Of a DNA stretch of 64,000 nucleotides, positions 33,766 to 44,426 are shown one piece after another. Each line of letters starts with the position of its first letter. Position 1 is the first letter of the stretch. Below the pieces are notes generated by a model. It searched no databases. It worked only from the letters and a program-made list of their open reading frames with translations, and was not told the origin of the DNA. The translations under genes and the position numbers were made by a program. The stretch covers positions 2,172,501 through 2,236,500 of the forward strand of contig NW_026960607.1 in the NCBI RefSeq assembly GCF_021018805.1, read 5' to 3'. Source of the stretch: Prinia subflava (lineage: Eukaryota > Chordata > Aves > Passeriformes > Cisticolidae).

Positions 33766-35664
33766 CTAGCACCGGTTACTACTCTCTTCCTGTGCATACA
33801 TAGTAGAGGTTCCTTCAAGGGGGTCTGACAGAGCATCCTCATTTCTGTAATACCTGACAGCCTGGTCATGGGAGGCTGAGGCTACCTTCATTCTAGTGGA
33901 ACCCCCTCGGTTAGTGTTTCTCTCTTTGAGCTCACGCACCCGTGCTGCTAGAACAGAAGTGGGTTTCCCATCCCACCTTCCCATGTCTTCCCCATGGTCA
34001 CGCAGGAAGGACCACAGGTCAGCTCGTGGGGTGTACCCTCTCTCTCTAGCTGAGGGACATTGGGTTCTGACTCTGGAGCCTGTGACTCGCACCGGTGCCA
34101 CATGGGAACTGTTCCTCCTCATCTCCTCCCTTACCTCCCTTATCGCCTCTTGGAGTTCCTTAACCACGGCAGAGGCCTGAGTTTGTATTGGGCCACTGAT
34201 CATACTGTCAAAATTTCTAAGCTTGCTGGCTACAGAACCTACAGTCACTCAGCTGGTATCAGCATTAATCATTGACATGAATGTTTTGTATTCAGATGGC
34301 CCTTTAGTTGCTAGATTCCACAACATTTGCCCTGTGCACCTGACTTTGTTGGGGTCATTGTTATGCTGTCCATCCCTCCCAAAAACTACCTCCAGTATTG
34401 CCACTTCTCTCAGCTGTTGGATCCCTTCCTCAACAGTCTTCCAGCGCATGCTGAGGTGGTGCTCCTGCATTCTGTCTCTGTGGACAAACCTCTCCCTTAC
34501 ACTCATTAAAAGCCGCTCCCAAAGGTGAAGGGGTCCTTGCTCTTTTACAAATACCTGATTCACACCTGAGTCTTGGGTCAAGGGTCCCATATTCCTTGCC
34601 TCACCACCATCCAGTTGCACACCTCTACCCATAAGGTCCCAAACCCTAAGTAACCAGGTTGTATAAGGCTCACGTCCCCGTCGTGCAACATCTTTTTGCA
34701 GACTACGGAGATTTTCATATGACAGGGACTCAGTGATGATCTCAACTTCTGGCTCCCCTGTGGGTTGTGAGTGCCCTCCTTTTTTATCCTTATCACCTGG
34801 ATGCTCTGATTTCACCTTATATTTCTTCCTTTCCACAGGGGCAACTGCTGCTGGCTGTGACTGCCCCTGTGGTTCAGCTGGAACCTGGACGGTTGTAACA
34901 TCTGTGGGTTCCACTGCTGCACCTTCAGACTCTCCCTCTTCAGGGCAGGGGGAGGGTTTGCCACCAGCTGGGGCTAATGAGGCCACCACTAGGGAAGTGT
35001 GCTCCTTCAGCATCTGGCCCATCTCCTTCACCAGAACTCCCACCCAATCTGGGTGGTTCATTTCTGAGGTGGGCTTCATGGCAGGGTCAGGTGGTAGGGC
35101 AGCATCCTTAGTCTGTGGGGCAGTGTCAGGCTCCATGGCAGCATCCCCAGTCTCTAGGGCAGTGTCAGGCTCCATGGCAGCATCCCCAGTCTCTAGGGCA
35201 GTATCCTTATTCTCTGGGGTAGGTATCAGGGTGGTTATCCAGGCCAATCTCCCCTTATCTCGGAATACTAAATAGATTAGGCCTGTGAGCAGCACTAGCC
35301 ATTGTATAATATCATTAGCATTCAGAGAAGATTTAAACCCTTCAAAAACTGGTGGAATAGACCCAAACAGCTGAGTGAAGGGTTGGGAAAAAATTTCCCC
35401 TGGTGTCATTTCCTCACAGTAGGTACCATTGTTAAAGTAACCCCACAAAAAAACACTTAGAGCGTGATAGCCATGTATCCATGTGCCTGCCTTCCAGAGG
35501 AAGTTAAAAATCCATGAATTCCTCACCTTATTTACCCATAGTGCAAACTGGATAACAGCCACAGTAGCCTTAGTTATAGGGCCCATGTTTAAATAAGGTC
35601 CTGCAAATGGGAGAAACACAGCCACAACGACATGCCACCCAAACCAAGGTAAGCTAGACCACAT
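33766..35664 (-). pseudogene. gag: ERV-B gag with hydrophobic N-terminal region
   Basis: From 35664 a frame of 471 codons runs to TGA at 34249-34251, then continues in frame to 33766. The N-terminal ~145 residues hold three or four hydrophobic segments (for example WHVVVAVFLPFAGPY and IIQWLVLLTGLIYLVF). A central Pro/Glu-rich linker contains a tandem repeat of DTALETGDAAMEP (two full copies and a degenerate third). The C-terminal half (YTTWLLRVWDLMGRG onward) has capsid-like helical character. I see no CCHC knuckle, and family Gag proteins are normally soluble, so the membrane-rich start is odd. The role as Gag is inferred from position between the PBS and pro. Confidence 0.7.
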
Positions 35665-35745
35665 GATGCTATTTAGGGAGGTTTCTATACCCAGTGCACA
35701 AGGTCACTTAAGAACTGTTATTCCTTTTCCTCTCAATGCCCTGAA

Positions 35746-35763
35746 GCCCCACAATGGGTGCCA
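35746..35763 (-). other. ERV-B primer binding site
   Basis: The minus strand reads TGGCACCCATTGTGGGGC, eight bases after the 5' LTR. It matches the Lys-1,2 type site at 15 of 18 positions from recall, so a lysine tRNA primer is likely. Confidence 0.6.
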
Positions 35764-35770
35764 ATAAATC

Positions 35771-36577
35771 TGTCTTGGTTTGAAAGACAGATATCTGCTA
35801 GGAAGGGGGCAGGACCTCTCTAGAGGTGGAGCAAATCCCCTCCCTCCAAACGATTCTAATTAAAAAAAAATTAAAAGAGCTTTCAGACAGAGGTATGGGG
35901 ATAGGAATAACAGTTCTTTACTAGTATATATGACAAAACAACAAACAAACAACAACTACAGCATCAATAATAAACAGAACCAAGAACCTTGAGGGCTTTT
36001 CACAGAAAGCCCGAGACAGTTTGATCTCGATGCCCCTGCGGGACTCTGAGAGGCCGAGCTGGAGGGGAGGAAAGTCCCGGGCCAGTGGATGAGATGAGGA
36101 GCTCTGTGCTGGCAGCTGAAGCGGCAGGGGTGTCCCAGCAGGGCTGGGCAGTGCAGGGCTACAGAGTAGCAGGGGAACCTCAAACGCTGAAGGAGCAGCA
36201 GCGGTGGGGGGAGGGCTGGAGAAAGCGAGCTCAGGATTCCCGGGAACAGGAGCAGATGAGGATAGATTTCCCAGGATGAGACAGAGGCAGAGTGAGGGCC
36301 GCGAACTCTTCCTGTAGCAGGGGCAGCCTGACCGTCCTCCTCGGCGCTGAGAGCAAGAGTGAGCTCCCCTCCCCCAGATCTGTCTTTTTGCCTTTCCCAA
36401 AGCTCATCATCTCTCCCCTCTGAGGGACACTCCCAGGGACTCAAAAACAATAGGTGTAGCCTTGTGCTGCCATGTCCGTCAAGTACTCCTTTTTGTTCTA
36501 AGTAGTCATCAAGGCCTCTTGGAAACTTATGGGAAAAAATTCTGTGAGAAGAAAAAAACCAAATCTAACCCCCAACA
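35771..36577 (-). repeat. ERV-B 5' LTR
   Basis: 807-bp partner of 29625-30432. Followed on the plus strand by the GTTCT duplication and ERV-C env sequence. Confidence 0.92.
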
Positions 36578-37912
36578 GTTCTGAAGGGTAGAGCACCGAT
36601 CTTTCATGATTCAGCCCTAGTGCTATAATGGGGTGAATAACATAAACTGTGGCCTTGCGAATGGTGAGCACAAAGGCAGTAGCCATATTGGCAATTGGAT
36701 CATAAGTGAAGTTTACCAAGGTCCACCGGGATTGAAATTTCTTTTTAAATTCAGTAGCATTTTCCCAGACAGCTTTTCGGATTTCCATTGGAAAGGCTCC
36801 TTCACTTCCTTCTCTTATCATCAGTGCAGCTGTTGATTGCAGCCACAGTCGTGCCTGTATACAGCTGAAAGCCAAAGATACATTACTCTGAGCCATACCA
36901 AGTACATCTATGATTAACCTATGGTCTTGGTCCTCTGCTTTTTCCTAACTTGGCAACACTTTTGAAACCTGCCACTGACTTGTTCCCAATGCCAACAAAG
37001 ATGATTGTAAAGGTTGTTTTAATTTAGTTAGATCACTTGTTGCAGTGGCCAATTTATTCATTAATATTTCAGAATCAATTCCGTTTAGAACTCCTAGCCC
37101 TGTCCCCAATATTCCAGTCAGATCCCTTCGCATTCTGCTCTTGGTGTATGTCTGCCTTTGCAACCATGTTGTCCACCTTTCAAAGGATGTCTTTAGGAAG
37201 GAAGAGCAGGCTGGTTGAACTTCAGAGATGTTAGTTTGCATTAGTAGTTCAACACGCTTAAGGGACCACTTTGGATTAAATAGCAATTGCTGTTGACCCA
37301 TGTCCTTTATTACATATGGTCCTATTTCATAAATTTTGGGTCCAAACCTGGTTGGTGTGATTGGGGTTTGGGCTGGGGTGCTAGTATAAGTTGTAATGGG
37401 TTTAGTGGCATTTATTTTAAACTTGAAGGAGAGCCCAATATTGTCATGGGCCCAAAGACAGACCATCTCAACAGTTTGTACCAATGTAAAATTATACCAG
37501 CAGTCCAATTCACTTGAACGACTACAAACTTCTGTGTGTTTGCCTGTGCGGGTGGTTGAAGTGCTAATTTGGATTGCCTTCTTATGAGCAGTTCCATTAA
37601 TCAGCCTACATCCTATTCTAATTTCCTCTCCTATAGTCCCTTGGAGCGACTACAGCTTCTGTTTTTGCCACTGTTGTCTTTTATACACTTGGTTCTTATG
37701 CATGACTACAGTTGATAGGTTTACAATTTTTTTATATTAGAATACTCTTTCATGGATCCAGTGTATTGAATGAAAGCTTGGGACCAAGGCCATTCAGTAT
37801 CATTCTGGCTAGAGGTATTTCTCAGTTCTTGGACTGTGATTATGATTATGCACCAAGCAAATTTCTCAGCTGAGCTCTTGCAACTTAGATTATAGAACAT
37901 CCTCAACCACAA
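36578..37912 (-). pseudogene. env: ERV-C env, N-terminal and central part
   Basis: It begins at about 37912, six bases after the pol end, with a short hydrophobic region (AWCIIIITV), then moves to another frame by 37508. That frame has Trp/Cys-rich SU residues, a basic cleavage-type site (KSRMRRD) and a Gly-rich hydrophobic stretch (LTGILGTGLGVLNGI) like a fusion peptide. Next comes a helical heptad region (NKLATATSDLTKLKQPLQSS). A stop lies at 36945-36947, after which the frame continues (36896 onward) to the ERV-B insertion at 36577. No CX6CC motif is seen in the expected place. Role as Env is from these features and position. Confidence 0.75.
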
Positions 37913-37917
37913 AGTAC

Positions 37918-40900
37918 TTATTTTGCTCGAGTGAATTTTAGTTTCAGTTCTTTATCACCCGGTGTTACTTTCAAGGGGGTCTCAGGAGCTTTCTTCACTC
38001 GGGAGTGGTGAATCCAGGCGTTCTGCTCTTGGATCTTAATTGCAGTAAAAGTGGTGAGAAGCACTTGGAACGGTCCTTCCCACTGCGGCTCCAAGGTTTT
38101 TTCTGTAAAAGACTTGACATACACATAATCCCCAGGTTGTATGTCATGCACTGGCCCATCTAGCCCTCTGCTTTGAGTTCCAGCCACGTTTCTCAATTTT
38201 TCTAAGCTGTGTGCCTAAGGTTATCATGTATGCAGTCAGCCTTTCTTCTCCAGTTTGGGTGGATACCCCTTTTTGCACACCATATGGTCTCCCATAAAGC
38301 ATTTCAAAGGGGCTCAGCTTTTTTTTAGTTCTGGGCTTAGTCCGAATTCGCAGCAATACTAAGGGGAGGGACTGGGGCCAAGGTAAATTAGCCTCTTGCC
38401 CTAGCCTCACCATTTGTTGTTTAATCAGATGGTTCATTTTTTCAACTTGGCCACTTGACTGGGGAGGGTATGGCGTATGAAGTTCCCAGTTTATGCCCAG
38501 ATGCTGACTGATCTGTTGAACTATCTTTGAAATGAAATGCGGTCCCCTCTCTGAAGATATTGTGGCTGGAACTCCAAAGCGTGGTATTATTCCTTGCAGT
38601 AACACCTTGGTTACCTCCCGGGCTTTGGCAGTTCTGGTGGGGAAAGCTTCTGGCCATCCTGAAAAGGTGTCTGTTAGCACCAACAAATATCGATACCCCC
38701 CTTGGTAATTCCGAAAAATCAATTGGCCACTGCTGACCGGGTCCATGGCCCTTTCCAATTTGGCCAAGTTTTGGTTTAGGGGTATTCTTAGGGTTAGTCT
38801 GGAGGCAAAGTTCACACTGCCGGGCCACTTGGGTGATAGTGGCATATAAATTCCTGGCAGTGATCTTTCCAATCAAATAATTATACAAAGCATCAATTCC
38901 TCAGTGTGTTTTCTGATGTTCTTGTCTTACTAATGGCCACAGTAAATGGGAGGGGATAATAATTTTCCTTCCTTCTGTAATAGCCCATCCCTCTTGGTTA
39001 TATGTTCCCTTTTGGTCTTCAATTAGCTCTTTATCCTTTTTATTGTACACTGGCTTACCTTCGGGGGAGATTTGGCCATCGGGAATCAGGGCTCCTTCTA
39101 CTATCACCTCACCTTTTGCTGCTTCTTTTGCCTCTCTGTCCGCCAGCTCGTTTCCCTCTTCCAATTCTGAGCTCACCTTTTGATGTGCCTTAATGTGCAT
39201 GATTGCCACCTTTTCAGGCAGTTGAACTGCTTCCAGCAGTTGTATTATTTCTCATGCATGTTTAATGTTCTTCCCTTGTGAATTTAACAGTCCTCTTTCT
39301 TTCCAAATAGCTCCATGAGCATGCACTACTCCAAACGTGTATCTTGAATTTGTATAAATGTTTTTTCTCTTTCCTTTTGATAATTCTAATGCACGGGTTA
39401 GGGCAATTATTTCCGCCTTCTGTGCAGAGGTACCTGCTGGTAATGGTGCTGATTCCATTAGGTCTCTGGATGTGGTGACTGCATACCCTGCATGTTGTTT
39501 TCCATCGCTGACATAACTGCTTCCATCAGTGAACCAGGTTTCTGCATCATCCAAAGGGGTGTCCTTCAGTTCTGAGCGGCTGGAGTACGTGGCTTCAATG
39601 GTCTCCAGGCAGTCGGTATGAATTGGCTCTCCTTGGTTCCCACTAAGGAAAGAAGCTGGCTTGACAATGTTAGTCACCACTATCTCTACATCATCTTGTT
39701 CTACCATGGTAGCTTGGTATTTCAGAAACCGTTGTGGGGAAAGCCAGTGGCCTCCCTTTGTTTCCAGTACTGAGGATACCGTATGAGACACCAGCACAGT
39801 CATTTTCTGGTCCAGGGTGAACTTACTGGCTTCCTGAATGTTCAGCACCACTGCAGCCACTGCCCTGAGGCTACCTGGCCATCCTTTAGCTGCTGCATCC
39901 AATTGCTTAGAAATATAAGCAACTGCCCTTCTATATGGACCCAGGTCCTGAGCCAGTATTCCCAGGGCAATTCCCTGTTTCTCGTGAGAGAAGAGAAAAA
40001 ATGGTTTACTCATGTCTGGCAATACTAAAGCTGGATCTGACATGAGGGCTTTTTTCAACTGACCAAAGGCCTGTGTGGCTTCCTTTGTCCATTGGAGGTC
40101 TCTGTTTCCTTGTGCAATGAGCACATACAAAGGTTTCACGAGTAATCTGTAGTTGTAAATCCATAATCTGCACTATCCCGTCATGCCCAGGAAGGTTCTC
40201 AGTTCTTTTATTGTCTGGGGTTTCAGGGTTTGGCATATTGATTCTATGCGTTCTCTCCCCAGAGTCCATTGCCCAGCACTGATCTCATAGCCCAGAGAGA
40301 TTACCTTTTGTTTCACTACCTGAGCCTTTTTCTTAGTCACTCGATACCCCTGAAGCCCCAAAAAGTTTAGGAGGCTTACCGTCCAGGCTACACACTCTTC
40401 TTCTGTTGGGGTAGCTATTAGGATGTCATCCACATACTGCAACAATCTCCCTTCTCCTGGTGGAGCTTCCCAGGATTCCAAATCTTTTGCAAGTTGTTCT
40501 CCAAACAGAGTGGGGCTATTTTTGTAACCTTGCAGTAATACGGTCCATGTGAGCTGAGTTTTGCGTCCGCTTTTGGGATTCTCCCATTCAAATGCGAAAA
40601 TTTTCTGGCTGGCTTTGTGGAGAGGGAGGCAAAAGAAGGCATCCTTCAAATCTAAAACAGTAAACCAAGTTAGCTCTGGTGTCAAACACATTAACAAGGT
40701 ATATGGGTTAGCTACCACAGGGTAGACATCCTCAGTTCTCTTACTGACAGCCCCTAAATCTTGCACCACCCAGTATGAGCCATCAGGTTTGCAGACAGGC
40801 AGGATAGGAGTGTTAAAATCAGATTGGCACTCCTTCAGCAACCCGAGCTGTAAATAATTTTCAATTATCGGGTAATTCCTTCCTTGTCTTCCTTTCTTAA

Positions 40901-40924
40901 GGGATACTGCTTGATTCTGACTGG
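37918..40924 (-). pseudogene. pol: ERV-C pol (RT, RNase H, integrase), decayed
   Basis: The RT has LDLKDAFFCLPL and YVDD at 40425-40436. RNase H has TWFTDGSSYVSDG near 39540. The integrase has the zinc region (CELCLQTNP), the TDTFSGWPE aspartate, SSERGPHF in place of the usual Asp-containing motif, SGQVEKMNH, and a C-terminal [12 protein letters not shown] module of gammaretroviral type. Stops occur near 40173, 39252, 38901 and others; several are at codons where Trp or Arg is expected (TGG to TAG/TGA, CGA to TGA). Frame changes lie near 38700 and 38200 and between pro and RT. It is collinear with ERV-D Pol. Confidence 0.88.
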
Positions 40925-41443
40925 TTATTTTCCCTCCTTGAGCTTAATTTGTATTGGAGATGCATTTCTTGCCCTTCCTGGTACATTGGAGGCCCATACG
41001 CCTGGAAACACTTGGTTCAGTATTTCCTCACTAATTTCTTCTTTAATCTCAATAGCTGTCAGTATTAAGCTTAATACTTCTCTATATTTCTGCTCATTTA
41101 CCTCCAGAGTAACCTCTCCATTTTTAAACGAGATGGTTGCCTCTAATTTCTCCAACAGGTCTCTCTCTAGGAGCGAATCCGGGAAGTTGGGCATGTATAG
41201 AAATTTATGGATGCCCCACTGTTTCCCATATTTGTATTCAAGTGGCTTGCAAAAGTATGCTATTTCAGGTTGGCCAGTTGCTCCCTGCACTCTAACCCAG
41301 TCATTCCCCACTGGCACCAAAGCTTCATTCAAAACTGAAAGGGTTGCCCCCATGTCCACCATAAATTTCACCTCCTTCCCCTCCTTCCCCAGTTTCAATT
41401 TTATAACCAGTGGATCTCCTGGGGTGAGGTCCCCCGGTCCTCC
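40925..41443 (-). pseudogene. pro: ERV-C protease, active-site Thr replaced
   Basis: The frame is the same as gag and follows its stop after GGPGD. The active-site block reads MVDMGATLSVL, with the Asp codon at 41354-41356 and Met at 41351-41353 where Thr is expected (DTG to DMG). ACG to ATG is the change expected from CpG decay. The flap region (VQGATGQ) and the LLERDLLEKL stretch follow, and the frame ends at 40925. ERV-D protease (about 53155-53145 and on) aligns well and keeps DTG. Confidence 0.82.
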
Positions 41444-42462
41444 TCAGTTGCTTCTAGTGTGAGCAACCACCACCTCCCTTTCCCGGTTCCCTTTCCCATT
41501 TCTTCTTTGTTCAGGGCACTCATTTTTCCAGTGCCCAAATTTTCTGCAATCTGCACACTGATCTTTTCCCAGACGGGGTGGTCCTTCCCTGGGTGGCCCT
41601 TGTCCCCGCCTCCCTTTCCCTTCTTCTTTTACCACTGCCATTAACTTTTTCATCCCTTGCTTACATCCTTCCTCTTGACTGCTGAAAATCCTCCATGCCT
41701 CATCTACCAAGGCCTCTAAATTCCTTCCCTCTGGTCCCCAGAGCTTCTGAAGCTTCCTCCTGATATCTCCTGTGGATTGCCCTAAAAATAAATTTACTAG
41801 CTGCTGTATCCCTATCTCAGACCCGGGATCTAATGGTGTAAGACGGCGCATCGCGTCCCTTAGGTGATCTAAAAACTCCGAAGGAGTTTCGGAGGGACAC
41901 TGCTTAACTGCATACAAAACTGACCAATTTATAGTTTTGGGGATGGCCTGTTCCATCCTCTTTGCTACCCATTCTTGATAATTCTTTATCTTCACTAATT
42001 GTTCTGCAGTGTTTGGATCCCAACCCGGATCCTGGAGAGGAAAGACATGCTTAACATCCTCTTGTGTTGTTCTGCAAAAGTTCTCTGCTAAATCCCCTGC
42101 TGTTTTCAAAACTAACTGTTTCTCTGTCTCCATTAACGCCTCTAATAATAACTGGAGGTCTTCCCAGTCTGGGTTGTGCTGCTTAATCATATATCTTAAC
42201 CTTTTGGCTGTTCCTACAGGATCAGCCCTATAATCCTTAGCAAATTTTTCCCATCCTTCTAAGTCAATTGTAGAAAAAGGGACTTTGACTAATACCTTTT
42301 CTCTCCCAGGCCCCACAGGTTTGCCTCAAAGGGGCTTGTATTACTTCCCTGATTTATTTTCTAGTTCGAGATGCTATGGGACCAGTCACACTCGTGGAAG
42401 GTTCCTCATCATCACTATCACTGTCAGGCAATGGGGTATTCATTGCTGTTTGTAAGTCAGAG
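41444..42462 (-). pseudogene. gag: ERV-C gag, capsid and nucleocapsid part
   Basis: The main frame (42316-41444) carries a gammaretroviral capsid and one CCHC knuckle (CADCRKFGHWKNEC, about 41566-41525). It has an Arg/Gly-rich nucleocapsid tail ending HTRSN and then TGA at 41444-41446. The stop is in frame with pro, so translation would need stop-codon read-through; gammaretroviruses normally use UAG there, and this copy has UGA. Upstream, 42462-42354 is in a different frame and ends in a stop (ASRTRK), so there is a frameshift near 42320-42350. The left-hand (5') gag part lies beyond sLTR-3. Confidence 0.85.
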
Positions 42463-42872
42463 TGTTGTTGTTTAAATTTATGGGGGGTCCCCGGGGAGTG
42501 CCCCCCGGAGACCCCCGGGGTCTTATGGGTTCGTGGTGTTCCCGTGCTGGCAGGCAAAGAGACTTCAGACGCCGGTGGGGTGCTGATGAGGTGAGGGTTT
42601 ATTCACTGAGGGAGAGGGGAAGGGAAGGGGAGAGGGGGAAAGGGGGTGAGGGAAAGGGAGCGTCTGGACGCCTCCAGGGGAAGAGGGGCAAGAGGGCGAA
42701 CCCCCTTGCGTTAGCATTCTTATCACAGAGGTTCAAAGGGGCGCGGTAACATTCTCCAGCCAATGAGGTTACAGATAACTTGATACTGCAGGGAGGATAC
42801 AGACTTGGGATAAACCGTACATTTTCCAGGGGTGAGCCAGAGCAAACCATTTCCATAAAATGCAATCCCACA
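42463..42872 (-). mobile_element. sLTR-3: class II solo LTR nested in ERV-C gag
   Basis: 410 bp with TGTTGTTG at the left and CCCACA at the right. TCAGAG is duplicated at 42457-42462 and 42873-42878; six base pairs is the class II (ERVK/alpha/beta) length. AATAAA on the minus strand at 42598-42603 sets the orientation. It is the same family as the LTR at 43998-44407. Confidence 0.92.
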
Positions 42873-42878
42873 TCAGAG

Positions 42879-43447
42879 GTGTGTGGGGGGGTAGATGGCC
42901 CAGCTTGTCTCCCTTGCAAGGGAGCTGAATCTTCTCCCCTTTGTCCCCTTCACACCTCAGAGGGTGGCCCAGATAAATCTAGTAATTCTTCCATCTGTGC
43001 CTCTGCTTGATAAACCTTGTCATGATTTGTGCAACGCTGTTTTATTGAGCAGGTGCTACAGCATCGTTTAGGCTGCTTTCTATTAACTTTATTTTCCTTT
43101 TCAAGGGCTAATACCAGGGGATCAGAGGGAGCTCTGATCCCACAATCCCTCTGCCATTCAGGATGATTTTGGAGGGAGAAAAACATTTCTGCATATGAAA
43201 CTTCAGCCCATTTCCCCTCACGTCTGAGGAAAATCATAAGCTGCAGCAAAACATCATATTCCAAAGTCCCGGTTTGTGGCCACCTATTCCCATCTTCTAG
43301 TCGATATAAGGGCCACCACTGTGTGCAGTACTTCACAAGGGTGCGTTTGGATTCTGTACCTCCTGAGCCTGCAATCTCCTTCCAGTGAGCTAAAACACAG
43401 CCCAAGGGGCTTGCCTTTGGGATTTCCTTACTCTCTCCTGATCCCAT
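42879..43447 (-). pseudogene. gag: ERV-C gag, matrix part
   Basis: It starts MGSGESK at 43447, with Gly2 for myristoylation, then SPLGCVLAHWKEI, which is the gammaretroviral matrix signature. ERV-D Gag has the same block (SPLGCLLAHWKEG). A Cys cluster (CCSTCSIKQRC, about 43070-43038) lies between matrix and the linker. A TGA at 42950-42952 breaks the frame; the proline-rich linker continues after it up to the sLTR-3 insertion. A Met four codons upstream (43459) is less likely as it lacks Gly2. Confidence 0.82.
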
Positions 43448-43997
43448 TATTTCCACCAAGTACTCTAAATCTCTGGTTTAGGGCCCTCTTCACCCTGTTA
43501 CCCTACACTGGGCACAAGCACTGTCTTCCACTCAAGAAAACACCACTGTCAGCAAAACATTAAAACAAACAGCACCAACCTAGAACAGCATTTATCATCT
43601 AAACCCTAAAGGCGATACTCACAACAAAAGCATAAAAACAAACAGCAATACACAAAAAAAAAAAAAAAAACCCAGGCAGTTTATCACACAAACTCTGAAA
43701 GCTCCCAGACACCTCACAACAACCCCTATAGACAGCACCCCATCAAAGTAAAATGCAAAACCCTTTAAAGACAGAATCCTCGGCAAACTATACTAAACAA
43801 ACTCTACAACAGCATGCTGTAAAAGAAAAAAAATAAAAAAAGGAAAGGGAAAAAAACCGCAAAGGTCCAAAGAGTTTTCTGTGAGCACAATAAGAAAGGC
43901 AATACATATAACCAGTACTCTGATGCACTTATAACCTCAAAAATACAGCACAGCTCTCAAACGCATGGTCATTTCACATACGCTCCTCAGGCAGGCA
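43448..43997 (-). other. ERV-C leader, part adjoining gag
   Basis: Noncoding leader of ERV-C with A/C-rich composition and an A run near 43650. It continues beyond ERV-F at 46528-46945. No gene is seen. Confidence 0.6.
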
Positions 43998-44407
43998 TGT
44001 TGTAGTTTAAATTTATGGGGGGTCCCAGGGAGGGTCCCCCGGGAGACCCCTGGGGTCCTTGAGGTCGTGGGTGTTCCCGTGCTGGCAGGCAAAGAGACTT
44101 CAGACGCCGGTGGGGTGCTGATGAGGTGAGGGTTTATTCACTGAGGGAGAGGGGAAGGGAAGGGGGGAGGGGGAAGGGGGGAGAGGAGAGGGGAGCGTCC
44201 GGAGGCCTCCAGGGGTAGAGGGGCAAAGAGGGCAGAGCCTTCTGCCTTAGCATTCTTATCACAGAGGTTCAAAGGGGCGCGGTAACATTCTCCAGCCAAT
44301 GAGGTTACAGATACAGGATACTGCAGGGAGAATACAGACTTGGGACAAACCATACATTTTCCAGGGGTGAGCTGGAGCAAACCATTTCCATAAAATGCAA
44401 TCCCACA
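43998..44407 (-). repeat. ERV-F 3' LTR
   Basis: It starts TGTTGTAGTTT and ends CCCACA, about 90% like sLTR-3 by eye. AATAAA is on the minus strand at 44133-44138. The minus-strand tract AAAGAAAAAAAGGGTGACT at 44408-44426 is the adjoining polypurine tract. Confidence 0.88.
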
Positions 44408-44426
44408 AGTCACCCTTTTTTTCTTT

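Larger units (their letters stand above)
29625..36577 (-). mobile_element. ERV-B: ERV-L-like (class III) provirus inside ERV-C env
   Basis: LTRs of 808 and 807 bp (29625-30432, 35771-36577) begin TGTCTTGG and end CCCCCAACA. The 5-bp direct repeat GTTCT lies outside them (29620-29624, 36578-36582). The order on the minus strand is PBS, gag, pro, pol, LTR. There is no env, as expected for ERV-L. The LTRs differ at about 13 bases plus one indel by eye (roughly 1.6%). gag and pol contain several stop codons, so the copy is dead. Confidence 0.92.
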
